A program made the translations under genes and the position numbers. Below the pieces are notes generated by a model. That model ran no database searches. It had not been told where the DNA came from and was given only the letters and a program-made list of their open reading frames with translations. From positions 1,612,001 to 1,676,000 of the forward strand of contig NZ_JAAONY010000001.1 of the NCBI RefSeq assembly GCF_011602085.1: a stretch of DNA of 64,000 nucleotides, written 5' to 3'. This stretch comes from Pseudoteredinibacter isoporae (GTDB taxonomy: Bacteria; Pseudomonadota; Gammaproteobacteria; Pseudomonadales; Cellvibrionaceae). Shown in pieces: positions 35,264 through 44,176 of the stretch (the first letter of the stretch is position 1; the number at the start of each line of letters is the position of its first letter).

Positions 35264-36166
35264 GTGAAAATACCCATTGTTTTTGCTTTGGTGGTGTTGC
35301 TTTGGGGAAGCACGCCGCTCGGTATTCGTTTAAGTAACGAGAGTTTCAGTTTTACGGCAGCCGTGATGTTGCGCATGGGCATTGCCTTGCCGCTGGCGAT
35401 GGCCGTGTTGTGGTGGCAGGGCAAACCGTTGGTGCAGGATCGCTCTGACTGGAAAGTCTATGGTGCGGCAGCGATGGGCATATTCCCGGCATTGCCTCTG
35501 GTGTATTGGGCTGCGCAATATATTTCCAGCGGTTTGATCTCGGTGTTGTTTGGTTTAACGCCGTTTATCACCGGTTTGATGACCTTGTTGATTTTGCGTA
35601 CCAATCCTTTTGATTGGCAGAAGGTATTGGGGCTGATTCTGGCGTTGCTGGGTTTGGTGATTATTTTTCAAGGGCAGTTGCAGTTCGGCCCTTCCGCAAT
35701 CAAAGGTATTGTCGCGGTGTTGATGTCGTCCACCATTTTCGCTTTGAGCAGTGTTTGCCTGCAGCGTTTTGCATCAAACATTGAACCCATGCGACAAACG
35801 GCCGGCGCTCTTTTGTTATCGTTCCCGGCGTTATTTTTGGTGTGGTTGTTTACCGACGGCACTCTCGCCCAGGATATCAGCTGGCGCTCCGGAGGTGCTG
35901 TAGTGTATCTGGCGGTCTGTGGTTCTTTGCTGGGTTTTCCAGCTTACTTTTATTTGCTGAAGCATATGAGTGCAGCCACGATTTCCTTGAACACCCTGAT
36001 GACTCCGGCAGTGGCTTTAATGTTGGGCGCACTGATTCTGGATGAATCACTGGAAGCCAGTTTGCTGATCGGTGCGGGAACGATTTTGCTGAGCCTGGCG
36101 TTTTATCAGGGCCTGCTCGGGCGCTTGCTGCGAAAACTGATGTCGCCGATGTTATCAACTAAGTAA
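35264..36166 (+). CDS. EamA-family (drug/metabolite superfamily) permease
   Basis: Inner-membrane transporter of 300 residues with ten hydrophobic segments in two EamA repeats. The N-terminal FALVVLLWGSTPLGIRLS and the second-repeat LNTLMTPAVALMLGALILDE are typical. Members export amino acids, nucleosides and other metabolites; the substrate is not evident. Start is GTG 35264 with GGGAG seven bases upstream. Its last eight bases overlap the end of the convergent kinase gene. The upstream terminator and stem-loops suggest regulation by attenuation. Confidence 0.88.
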   Translation: MKIPIVFALVVLLWGSTPLGIRLSNESFSFTAAVMLRMGIALPLAMAVLWWQGKPLVQDRSDWKVYGAAAMGIFPALPLVYWAAQYISSGLISVLFGLTPFITGLMTLLILRTNPFDWQKVLGLILALLGLVIIFQGQLQFGPSAIKGIVAVLMSSTIFALSSVCLQRFASNIEPMRQTAGALLLSFPALFLVWLFTDGTLAQDISWRSGGAVVYLAVCGSLLGFPAYFYLLKHMSAATISLNTLMTPAVALMLGALILDESLEASLLIGAGTILLSLAFYQGLLGRLLRKLMSPMLSTK

Positions 36167-37445
36167 GTGCTGATTGTCCTGCCTCCATTTCAATGGGCAG
36201 GCTGACGATAAATTGGGTGCCTCGCCCCGGCTGGCTTTGCATAGTGATCAAACCGCCGTGTCCCGAGGCAATGTTATAACAAATGGAAAGCCCGAGGCCG
36301 GTTCCTGTACCCACTGGCTTGGTGGTGAAAAAGGGATCGAAAATTCGATTGGCAATATTTTCATCGATCCCCTTTCCATCGTCCGTAATACAAATGTCCA
36401 CACTGGGCTGATTGTTGTTCAGGGATTGACGACTCAAACTGGTGGTAATTGTGATCTGCCCGTGCCCGTCAATGGCTTGCTCCGCGTTCACTAATAAGTT
36501 AATAAAAATCTGACTGATTTGAGAGCCGATGCAATACACCTTTGGCAGATCACGTTGATAACGTTTTTGCAATTCAACTTTGTATTTCAATTGATTGCTG
36601 ACAATGCTCAGGCTGCTTTCCAGCAGGTCGTGAATATTGTGGTGTAACCATTCCTGTTGTTCCGGGTGGGAATACCCTTTCAGGTTGGTGACAATCTGCT
36701 TGATTTGTTTGGTGCCGGTCAGGGTGTCACGAATAATCTGACCGATGTCTTCTTGCAAGTACTCCATGTCCAGGCGTTGGTAGAGTTCATCAAATTGTTT
36801 TTTGATGTCTTCATTAGCTGCTTCTTTGGCGATCTCTTTGCTGGACTCCAGATACTGTTGAAAATCCTGCAAATAATCACTCAAAGTCATCAGGTTGGAA
36901 TGAATGTAGCCGACAGGATTATTAATCTCGTGGGCAACGCCTGCGGCGAGTTGACCGAGTGAGGCCATTTTATCGGCGTGAATTAATTGTTTTTGCGCCT
37001 GTTCCAATCGGTAGCTGGTGCTGGTCAGCTCTTTGGTTCGGCGGATGACCAATTGTTCCAAATGAATTTCTCGACTGCGCAAGGCCAAATGGGTTTTGAC
37101 GCGGGCAATTAATTCATCGCTGTGATAGGGCGTGGTGACATAGTCGGCAGCGCCGCCTTTCAAAACCTGGCTAATGACGGCCGGATCTTTATCGGCAGAC
37201 ACGACAATGACCGTTGGCGGATTGTCGAGATCCAACTTGGATATCAGTTGAAGCAGATCAAAACCGGATATGCCGGGCATATTCAAATCGAGCAACAGCA
37301 AATCAACCACACGACTTTTCAGAATGTTCAGACACTGCTGGCCATCCGACGCTTCGTGCAGCTGATTGTACTCCTGGCTGAGAATGCTGCGTAACAGTTG
37401 TCGGCTGACAGGATTGTCGTCCACAAAGAGAATTGAATTGCTCAT
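36159..37445 (-). CDS. Receiver-histidine kinase (cytoplasmic, ATP-dependent)
   Basis: Soluble protein of 428 residues. Residues 1-120 are a receiver domain with D9/D10 and phosphoacceptor Asp53 (LLLLDLNMPG). A coiled linker follows, then the histidine kinase core with His172 in GVAHEINNPVG and a C-terminal ATPase domain with CITDDGKGI and GTGLGLSIC. The receiver lacks the usual lysine: the KP step reads TTPY at about 104-107, so phosphorylation signalling may differ. Start is ATG 37445 (MSNSILFVDD); the longer frame adds thirteen residues with no support. It lies divergently from the helix-turn-helix/receiver gene, a likely partner. Confidence 0.9.
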   Translation of the reverse strand: MSNSILFVDDNPVSRQLLRSILSQEYNQLHEASDGQQCLNILKSRVVDLLLLDLNMPGISGFDLLQLISKLDLDNPPTVIVVSADKDPAVISQVLKGGAADYVTTPYHSDELIARVKTHLALRSREIHLEQLVIRRTKELTSTSYRLEQAQKQLIHADKMASLGQLAAGVAHEINNPVGYIHSNLMTLSDYLQDFQQYLESSKEIAKEAANEDIKKQFDELYQRLDMEYLQEDIGQIIRDTLTGTKQIKQIVTNLKGYSHPEQQEWLHHNIHDLLESSLSIVSNQLKYKVELQKRYQRDLPKVYCIGSQISQIFINLLVNAEQAIDGHGQITITTSLSRQSLNNNQPSVDICITDDGKGIDENIANRIFDPFFTTKPVGTGTGLGLSICYNIASGHGGLITMQSQPGRGTQFIVSLPIEMEAGQSALT

Positions 37446-37921
37446 GCTGATTAGGCAGCTTCCTGATGCTTGCTGAGATAACAATTAGAGTAGCACGGCT
37501 GCGCGAAACTTAGGAATATCGACGAATTGAAAGCAAGAAAAGAGATGCTGGAGAAGAAGAGGGAAAAAAGCGCCCCCAATTACAGCTAGGGGGCTAAGGG
37601 TCTTAGGGTGTTCGGTTGATCATGGTGCGGGCCCTGAGTTGTCTTGATCATTGAATTGAATCAAGAAGCATAGGGAATCAATGTGCACCATATCGTGACT
37701 TATCTATTATCGGTCTAAGGTGTCACACCTGTCAAACATGACATTTAGTACATTTTGGTATCGATTTCACAAAAAATAGTATAAAAAGTCATTTCAGAGT
37801 GTTGTCAAATTGGACTAATTTCAAAGGTATGTCGTTTTTTTGTCTAAAAACATTGTGTTTTGGCAATAAAATGCAACACTTTATTGAATTCTTTTCGATC
37901 AGGAATTAAGAGTGACGAAAT
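37446..37921. other. Long divergent intergenic region with nested inverted repeats
   Basis: This 476-base region holds the divergent promoters of the kinase and the helix-turn-helix/receiver gene. Its right half is AT-rich. GCCCCC/GGGGGC (37572-37577 and 37589-37594) is one small hairpin. ATGGTGC (37622-37628) pairs with GCACCAT (37685-37691) and encloses a second stem TCTTGAT/ATCAAGA (37642-37648 and 37660-37666), which could be a structured RNA or operator. No coding sequence is visible. Confidence 0.45.
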
Positions 37922-38521
37922 ATGGATAAAACCCGGGTACTCACCACAGGGGAAGCGGCAAAGTATTGCGGGGTGAATTTTAGAACCGTCATTCGCTGGA
38001 TTGAACGTGGCCGGTTGGAAGCTTATAAATTACCGGGCCGCGGTGATCATCGCATACGCCTTGAAGACTTTATCCACTTTCTGAAAAGCAACGATATGCC
38101 CGTTCCGGAAGAACTTTGTCCGGAAGTCTCGTCGAGCAAAGTTTTGGTGGTGGAAGATCAGCTGGAAATGGCATCGGCCATGCGCCGGGTGTTGCGTCGG
38201 GCAGGTTATGAGGTTGAAGTGGCTGCGGATGGTTTTGCAGCCGGTTTGATGTTGGCTCAGTGTCAACCGGCTGTGATGACTTTGGATATTAAAATGCCAG
38301 GCATGGACGGTTACGAAGTACTGAAAACGATGCGTGAGCAAGCGGTTTATAAAAACGTAAAAGTTCTGGTGGTTTCTGCTGAAACGCCGGCTGGTATGCA
38401 AAAGGCGTTGGAATTTGGTGCCAATGATGTGCTGTCCAAACCGTTTGATAACGATGAGCTGCTGGATAAAGTTGCCACGCTGATGGGCACCGTATCAGAG
38501 GCGCGTACGGCGACTGCCTGA
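37922..38521 (+). CDS. Helix-turn-helix / receiver fusion regulator
   Basis: Regulator of 199 residues with an unusual order: a MerR/excisionase-type helix-turn-helix first (TTGEAAKYCGVNFRTVIRWIERG, about 8-30, then GRGDHRIRLEDF), and a receiver domain second (about 73-190). The receiver has phosphoacceptor Asp122 in MTLDIKMPGMDG and the conserved Lys in LSKPFDNDEL. The helix-turn-helix lacks any recombination partner, so I read this as a phosphorylation-controlled DNA-binding protein. The divergent receiver-kinase at 36159 is the natural candidate to phosphorylate it. This architecture recurs in gammaproteobacteria but has little functional description. Confidence 0.87.
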   Translation: MDKTRVLTTGEAAKYCGVNFRTVIRWIERGRLEAYKLPGRGDHRIRLEDFIHFLKSNDMPVPEELCPEVSSSKVLVVEDQLEMASAMRRVLRRAGYEVEVAADGFAAGLMLAQCQPAVMTLDIKMPGMDGYEVLKTMREQAVYKNVKVLVVSAETPAGMQKALEFGANDVLSKPFDNDELLDKVATLMGTVSEARTATA

Positions 38522-38630
38522 ATGATTTCCTGCCTGTGTATTCCGCCCCTTCCGGTCAATTTATTGATGGATATTAGCCGGTAGGGTTTCTATGCCATAA
38601 TGCGCGCTTATTGTAGTTTTGGGGGCAAAT

Positions 38631-39647
38631 GTGGATATCCTGGTAACTGGCGGTGCGGGCTATATTGGCAGTCATACCGTTATCGAATTGGTGGCAGCGG
38701 GTTTTAATCCGGTCGTTGCCGACAATCTCAGTAACAGTAAAGTAGAATCTCTACGTCGGGTGGCGGAACTTTGCGGCCGGGAGATAACTTTTTATCAGGC
38801 TGACATTCGAGATAAAACCAAGTTCGCTGATATTTTCAGCAAACATGATTTTGCAGCCGTTATTCACTTTGCCGGTTTAAAAGCGGTTGGCGAATCCTGC
38901 GAGCAGCCCCTGAATTATTATCAAACCAATGTGGCTGGCACCATGAGTTTGCTCGAGTTAATGGCCGAGAAGCGGGTGCACAATTTTATTTTCAGCTCCT
39001 CGGCTACGGTGTATGGCGACCCTGATGGGGTGCCTATTCCCGAGTCGGCGGAAACACGCACGACCAATCCCTACGGCGCCAGCAAATTGATGGTTGAGAA
39101 TATCTGCCGGGATTTATGTCGTGCGCCAGAGAATCCTTTCAAAATCTCCCTGTTACGCTACTTCAATCCGATTGGCGCTCATCCCTCGGGGCGGATTGGT
39201 GAAGATCCTAATGGTATTCCCAATAATTTATTGCCGTATATTTCCCAGGTGGCGGTGGGCAAATTGCCTCGGTTGCAGGTGTTTGGCAATGACTACCCCA
39301 CGGTGGATGGCACTGGGGTACGGGATTATATTCATGTACTCGATCTGGCCAAAGGGCATGTGGCTGCACTGCAATATCTGCTGAAGAAAGAGGCGGATTG
39401 CTATACCTTTAATCTGGGTACCGGGCAGGGCTACTCGGTATTGGAAGTGGTGAAGGCGTTTGAGCAAGCCAGCGGCAAAGCCGTCCCTTATGATGTTGTC
39501 CCCCGTCGGGCGGGTGATATTGCAGCCTGTTACGCCGATGCGAATTTGGCGAAACAGGAATTAGCCTGGCAGGCTGAACATCCCATTGAACGCATGGTCA
39601 GTGATGCCTGGCGTTGGCAATCAAGTAATCCTAATGGCTATGAATAG
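38631..39647 (+). CDS. galE: UDP-glucose 4-epimerase
   Basis: Interconverts UDP-glucose and UDP-galactose using bound NAD. It has 338 residues from GTG 38631 ([16 protein letters not shown]), exactly the E. coli length; a TTG twelve bases earlier is less likely. The Rossmann motif GGAGYIG, the SSSATVYG segment and the catalytic Tyr-x-x-x-Lys in YGASK are intact. With ugd, 133 bases downstream, it forms a UDP-sugar module for surface polysaccharide. A small hairpin GGCTA/TAGCC followed by TTTT overlaps its stop and may be a weak terminator. Confidence 0.95.
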   Translation: MDILVTGGAGYIGSHTVIELVAAGFNPVVADNLSNSKVESLRRVAELCGREITFYQADIRDKTKFADIFSKHDFAAVIHFAGLKAVGESCEQPLNYYQTNVAGTMSLLELMAEKRVHNFIFSSSATVYGDPDGVPIPESAETRTTNPYGASKLMVENICRDLCRAPENPFKISLLRYFNPIGAHPSGRIGEDPNGIPNNLLPYISQVAVGKLPRLQVFGNDYPTVDGTGVRDYIHVLDLAKGHVAALQYLLKKEADCYTFNLGTGQGYSVLEVVKAFEQASGKAVPYDVVPRRAGDIAACYADANLAKQELAWQAEHPIERMVSDAWRWQSSNPNGYE

Positions 39648-39719
39648 CCTTTTCGTTGTAAGAAATTAGTCGTAATTCTGCCACCTGCTTGTCAACAAAC
39701 CGCAAACAATCTGACACAG

Positions 39720-39771
39720 CCCCGGCGCACACTGGCGCTATCAACGATTTGCTGAGATGCATGCGCCGGGG
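39720..39771 (+). promoter_or_regulatory. Hairpin over the ugd ribosome binding site
   Basis: CCCCGGCGCA (39720-39729) and TGCGCCGGGG (39762-39771) are exact reverse complements separated by 32 bases. The 3' arm covers the GGGG that would serve as Shine-Dalgarno for ATG 39780. Pairing would hide the ribosome binding site. Could equally be a DNA operator; the position favours a translational effect. Confidence 0.55.
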
Positions 39772-39779
39772 TGGTGTCG

Positions 39780-41147
39780 ATGAAGATTACAGTATTTGGT
39801 AGCGGTTATGTGGGCTTGGTGAGCAGTGCTTGTTTGTCCCAGGCGGGGCATGAGGTGTTGTGCATAGATATCGATCAAGCGCGTGTCGCTGATCTTTCCA
39901 GAGGCATCAATCCCATTTATGAACCCGGTTTGGATGAACTGCTGAAGAGTGGCTTGGCCGATGGCAGTTTGAAATTTACCCATCACACACAAGATGCAGT
40001 TGAGCATGGCGAAGTGTTATTCATCGCGGTCGGCACGCCGCCCGATGAAGACGGTTCCGCTGACGTTCGTCACGTTATTAACGTTGCCCGAAGCATCGGT
40101 CGACACCTGCGTAAAGACAGCATTATCGTCAATAAATCTACCGTACCGGTGGGCACCGCTGAACAGGTGCAGTCGGCCATTTGCGAAGAGCTGGCCTTCA
40201 GGGATATTCGCTTGGAATTCGATGTAGTATCCAATCCCGAGTTTCTGAAAGAAGGCGCTGCCATTGAAGATTTTATGAAACCGGACCGCATTGTCATTGG
40301 TACGCATAAGGAAAGCAGTGCTGAGCTTATGCGTCGCCTCTACAGCGCGTTTAACCGCAACCATGATCGCGTCATGGTCATGGCGACACGTTCCGCTGAA
40401 CTCACCAAATACGCGGCCAATGCCATGCTGGCCACCAAAATCAGTTTTATGAATGAGATGGCCAATATCGCCGAGCGCGTTGGTGCCGATATTGAACAGG
40501 TGCGTCAGGGAATCGGTTCAGATCCTCGTATCGGCTACCATTTTATTTATCCCGGTTGCGGTTACGGTGGCTCCTGTTTCCCAAAGGATGTGAAAGCGTT
40601 GGCGGCTACAGCGCAACAATATGGACAAAGCTCGAGTTTGTTAAACGCGGTTGAAACAATTAATCAAAACCAGAAGCAATGGATGTTTCAACGCTTAAAT
40701 GAGCATTTTTCAGGTGAACTTGCCGGTAAGACCATTGCTTTGTGGGGTTTGGCGTTTAAGCCGCGCACCGATGATATGCGAGAAGCGCCTGCACTGGATT
40801 TAATGTCCGCTCTGTTTGAGGCCGGGGCCAGGGTACAGGCATATGACCCTCAAGCGATGGACGAGTGCCAGCGCATATGGGGTGAGCGTGATGATTTGTT
40901 ATTGTCAGGCACGAAAGAAATGGCCTTAAAAAATGCCGATGCCTTGGTGATTTGTACCGAGTGGAAAAATTTTTGGTCGCCCAACTTTTCACAGCTGAAA
41001 AACCTCTTGAACGATGCTCTGATTATTGATGGCCGAAATCTTTATGATCCGGGTGCTATGGCCGAAGAAGGTTTTCACTACTATTCGGTGGGGCGCCCAA
41101 GTTTTGAGCCACAACGGATTGCTCCGGTGCTGTCGGTGGCGAGTTAG
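39780..41147 (+). CDS. ugd: UDP-glucose 6-dehydrogenase
   Basis: Oxidises UDP-glucose to UDP-glucuronate for exopolysaccharide or lipopolysaccharide. The 455-residue protein begins [19 protein letters not shown] with the NAD-binding motif. It has the [15 protein letters not shown] stretch, the catalytic Cys in [12 protein letters not shown], and the C-terminal [20 protein letters not shown] domain. I chose ATG 39780; a GTG nine bases earlier lies within the hairpin arm. It follows galE on the same strand. Confidence 0.95.
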   Translation: MKITVFGSGYVGLVSSACLSQAGHEVLCIDIDQARVADLSRGINPIYEPGLDELLKSGLADGSLKFTHHTQDAVEHGEVLFIAVGTPPDEDGSADVRHVINVARSIGRHLRKDSIIVNKSTVPVGTAEQVQSAICEELAFRDIRLEFDVVSNPEFLKEGAAIEDFMKPDRIVIGTHKESSAELMRRLYSAFNRNHDRVMVMATRSAELTKYAANAMLATKISFMNEMANIAERVGADIEQVRQGIGSDPRIGYHFIYPGCGYGGSCFPKDVKALAATAQQYGQSSSLLNAVETINQNQKQWMFQRLNEHFSGELAGKTIALWGLAFKPRTDDMREAPALDLMSALFEAGARVQAYDPQAMDECQRIWGERDDLLLSGTKEMALKNADALVICTEWKNFWSPNFSQLKNLLNDALIIDGRNLYDPGAMAEEGFHYYSVGRPSFEPQRIAPVLSVAS

Positions 41148-41164
41148 ATTGGCTTGTTGAGCGT

Positions 41165-41977
41165 TCAGTCGCAGGCGCAGCTATACAGTGTCTGATCTTC
41201 CAGGCACATAATGGTCAGGCTGCCGCCCCACACGCAGCCGGTATCCAGAGCGAACACATTTTCAGCATCAGCGTGGCCCTGCAAGGCCGCCCAATGACCG
41301 AAGATGATGCGATCATTACTGGCTTTGCGTTGTTTGATTTTGTACCAGGGTCCAAAACCTTTCGGGGCTGCATCGGGGCCGGATTTTGCCTGGAATTCCA
41401 GCTGACCATCATTGTCGCAAAAACGCATGCGGGTAAAATAATTGGTGATGATACGCAGGCGGTCATGGCCTTTCAGATTCTTGTGCCACACCCTTGGTTC
41501 GCTGCCAAACATGTTCAGCAGAAAGTCCTGATAACGTTCTTCGTCCTGTAAGACATCTTCCACTTCGGCAGACCGGCGCAGGGCTTTTTTTATGGACCAT
41601 TGCGGCGGAATGCCAGCATGTACCATGGTATATGCCAGAGCTTCATCGTGATGAACCAGTTTTTGTTGGCGCAGCCAATGGCAGAGTTCTTCGCAATCCG
41701 AGGCGCGGATAATTTCTTCCACAGTGTCGCCGTCTCGCATCGGCTGAAAGCCTTCCGCAACGGCAAGAAAGCTCAGGTCGTGATTGCCCAGTACCACCAC
41801 GGCAGCATCGCCCAGGCTGCGAATAAAACGCAGTGTTTCCAGAGATTGCGGGCCGCGATTAATCAGGTCCCCTGCAACCCAAAGTTTATCCACCTTGGGA
41901 TCAAAGCCGATTTGTTCAAGTAGATGCAACAGGGGTTCGAGACAACCCTGAATATCTCCAACGGCATAAGTGGCCAT
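41165..41977 (-). CDS. apaH: Diadenosine tetraphosphatase (symmetrical)
   Basis: Hydrolyses Ap4A to two ADP and acts in RNA decapping. The 270-residue metallophosphoesterase has the metal-binding series GDIQG (7-11), GDLINRGPQS and GNHDLSFL. It closes the lptD-surA-pdxA-rsmA-apaG-apaH run; the gap to apaG is seven bases, and its end faces ugd. Length and order match E. coli and Pseudomonas. Confidence 0.96.
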   Translation of the reverse strand: MATYAVGDIQGCLEPLLHLLEQIGFDPKVDKLWVAGDLINRGPQSLETLRFIRSLGDAAVVVLGNHDLSFLAVAEGFQPMRDGDTVEEIIRASDCEELCHWLRQQKLVHHDEALAYTMVHAGIPPQWSIKKALRRSAEVEDVLQDEERYQDFLLNMFGSEPRVWHKNLKGHDRLRIITNYFTRMRFCDNDGQLEFQAKSGPDAAPKGFGPWYKIKQRKASNDRIIFGHWAALQGHADAENVFALDTGCVWGGSLTIMCLEDQTLYSCACD

Positions 41978-41984
41978 AGTTGCC

Positions 41985-42353
41985 TCAGTGCAAAGCGTTA
42001 GGAGGTATTAAGGCGAAGGTGTCGATGGCGGCTTCAAACTGCGAGCCGTCATCGCGCTTCATGGTGTAACTGCCTTCCATGGTGCCGGTGGGGGTTTCGA
42101 TAATTACACCGCTGCTGTAACTGAAAGACTCGCCGGGCTCCAGACGAGGTTGTTCGCCCACCACGCCCAGGCCACGAACTTCCTGAAGCTGTTCGTTTTC
42201 ATCGACAATTTTCCAATGGCGGCTGATTAACTGTGCAGCTTGCTGGCCATTATTGGTAATGCGAATGGTGTAGGCGTAGACATAGCGAGGTTCTTCCGGC
42301 TTGGATTGTTCCTCGATGTATTGGGGCTTGGTTTGGATATCGATGTCGGTCAT
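41985..42353 (-). CDS. apaG: ApaG/CorD family protein
   Basis: Small protein of 122 residues with a fibronectin-III-like fold. The signatures YAYTIRITNNG and GVIIETPTGTMEGSYTM are typical. Its role (linked to divalent cation resistance and nucleotide binding) is not settled. It sits between rsmA and apaH with gaps of only four and seven bases, so it is certainly co-transcribed. Confidence 0.95.
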   Translation of the reverse strand: MTDIDIQTKPQYIEEQSKPEEPRYVYAYTIRITNNGQQAAQLISRHWKIVDENEQLQEVRGLGVVGEQPRLEPGESFSYSSGVIIETPTGTMEGSYTMKRDDGSQFEAAIDTFALIPPNALH

Positions 42354-42357
42354 GGTC

Positions 42358-43164
42358 TTAAATTTTTACACCCAGTTCCAGTAACTCGTCGCTCAGGGCC
42401 ACAAATTCGGCAACGCTGAGGTTTTCTGCTCGTACGCTGATGTCGGTATTCAGCGCATCCAGTTGTTCGGCACTGGCCAGTTGCTTCAAGCCGTTGCGCA
42501 GGGTTTTTCGACGTTGCTGAAAGGCCACGTTAACTACCCGCTCCAGTAATTTCACATTCCTGGCTGGGTGGGGCAGTTCCTGATACGGTTTCAGTCGCAC
42601 AATGGCGGAATCGACTTTGGGTTTTGGCTGGAAACATTCCGGTGGCACCAAAAATAAATTCTCCACCTGGCAATAGTACTGCACCATGATACCCAGTCGA
42701 CCATAGGATTTTTGTCCCGGTACGGCTGCCATGCGTTCAACCACTTCTTTTTGCAGCATAAAGTGCATGTCTTTCACTGTGCCGTGATAACTCAGCAAAT
42801 GAAAAATTAATGGGGTGGAAATGTTGTAGGGCAGGTTGCCGACAATTCTGAGGGCTTGTTGTCCATCGTCAGTCAGGCTGGAAAAATCAAACTTCAGGGC
42901 ATCGGCCTGATGGATTTTAAAATCCTTGTATTTGGCAAATTGGGCCAGAAGAATTGGAATCAAATCTCGATCCAGCTCTACCACATTGAGTTTGGGGCAG
43001 ACTTCCAGCAACAGTTCGGTGATGGCGCCCTTACCCGGCCCGATTTCAACAATATTGTCGTCGGTCTTGGGGGCAATGGAGCTGACAATTCTTTGAATAA
43101 TACCCGGATCGCTCAGAAAGTTCTGACCAAAGCGCTTACGGGCTTTATGGGAAAATGAATCCAC
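42358..43164 (-). CDS. rsmA: 16S rRNA dimethyladenosine transferase
   Basis: Dimethylates the two adjacent adenosines near the 3' end of 16S rRNA (KsgA). The 268-residue enzyme shows RKRFGQNFLSDPGIIQRIV at the start, the SAM-binding VEIGPGKGAITE and the catalytic NLPYNIST. A C-terminal helical domain with AFQQRRKTLRN follows. It lies between pdxA and apaG as in E. coli. Confidence 0.97.
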   Translation of the reverse strand: MDSFSHKARKRFGQNFLSDPGIIQRIVSSIAPKTDDNIVEIGPGKGAITELLLEVCPKLNVVELDRDLIPILLAQFAKYKDFKIHQADALKFDFSSLTDDGQQALRIVGNLPYNISTPLIFHLLSYHGTVKDMHFMLQKEVVERMAAVPGQKSYGRLGIMVQYYCQVENLFLVPPECFQPKPKVDSAIVRLKPYQELPHPARNVKLLERVVNVAFQQRRKTLRNGLKQLASAEQLDALNTDISVRAENLSVAEFVALSDELLELGVKI

Positions 43165-43186
43165 GTTGTTCTCGCGTTATTTGGAG

Positions 43187-44167
43187 TTACACTCTTGCCT
43201 GACTCATTTGGCAAGCATAGTCGATAGCGGTCGCCAGACTGCCGATGTCGGCCTGGCCAGTGGCGGCCAAATCCAGGGCGGTACCGTGATCGACTGAAGT
43301 GCGAATAATCGGTAGGCCCAGGGTAATGTTAGCGGCGCGCCCAAAACCCTTGAATTTTAACACAGGCAGGCCCTGGTCGTGATACATGGCAAGTACGGCG
43401 TCAGCCTCGTCCAGATATTTTGGAGTGAAGAGAGTATCGGCGGGCAGCGGGCCGATCAGCTCGGCGTCTTTAGGGTCAAAGCTCGCCATGACGGGCTCGA
43501 TGACATCAATTTCTTCTCGTCCCATATGACCGCCTTCTCCGGCGTGGGGGTTCAGGCCACAAATCAAAATTCTGGGCTTGGCAATACCAAAATCAGTGTT
43601 TAGATCCTGAATCAAAATGCTCAGAACTCGACTCAAACTGTCCTTCTGGATAGCCTGTGCGACGTCTTTTAACGGCAGGTGTGTGGTCGCCAGCGCGACG
43701 CGCAAACCTTCGGTGGCGAGCATCATCACAACTTTGTCGACCGAGCAGCGATCTTGCAGATATTCGGTATGGCCGCTAAAGGGAATGCCCGCGTCATTGA
43801 TAACGCCTTTGTGCACCGGACCGGTAACCATGGCGGCAAAATCCCCATTGCGACAGCCATCGATGGCACTGTCCAGGCAGGCCAGCACGTAGGGGGCGTT
43901 TTGCTTGTTCAGTACACCGGCCTGGGTGGAATGGCAGTCATGGGGCAGATAAAAAAGCTGGCCAGCCTGATTGGCTTCCGGCGCTGAGGTTGGGTCAAAA
44001 GGGATTAAGGTAAGGGGCAGGCCCAGAGCGTTTGCTCTGTCTTTCAGAAGCTCCGGGCAGGCAATGGCAATCAACTGTTGGTGCTGGGCTTGCTGAATGT
44101 ATTCCAGCAAAAGATCCGGGCCGATGCCCGCAGGCTCGCCCGGAGTGATTGCAATGCGTTTGATCAT
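43187..44167 (-). CDS. pdxA: 4-hydroxythreonine-4-phosphate dehydrogenase
   Basis: NAD-dependent enzyme of vitamin B6 (pyridoxal phosphate) synthesis. The protein has 326 residues and begins [33 protein letters not shown], the metal-binding GHTEYLQD and [11 protein letters not shown] histidines are all present. It follows surA by nine bases and precedes rsmA, the standard order. Confidence 0.96.
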   Translation of the reverse strand: MIKRIAITPGEPAGIGPDLLLEYIQQAQHQQLIAIACPELLKDRANALGLPLTLIPFDPTSAPEANQAGQLFYLPHDCHSTQAGVLNKQNAPYVLACLDSAIDGCRNGDFAAMVTGPVHKGVINDAGIPFSGHTEYLQDRCSVDKVVMMLATEGLRVALATTHLPLKDVAQAIQKDSLSRVLSILIQDLNTDFGIAKPRILICGLNPHAGEGGHMGREEIDVIEPVMASFDPKDAELIGPLPADTLFTPKYLDEADAVLAMYHDQGLPVLKFKGFGRAANITLGLPIIRTSVDHGTALDLAATGQADIGSLATAIDYACQMSQARV

Positions 44168-44176
44168 GGTGGGCGA

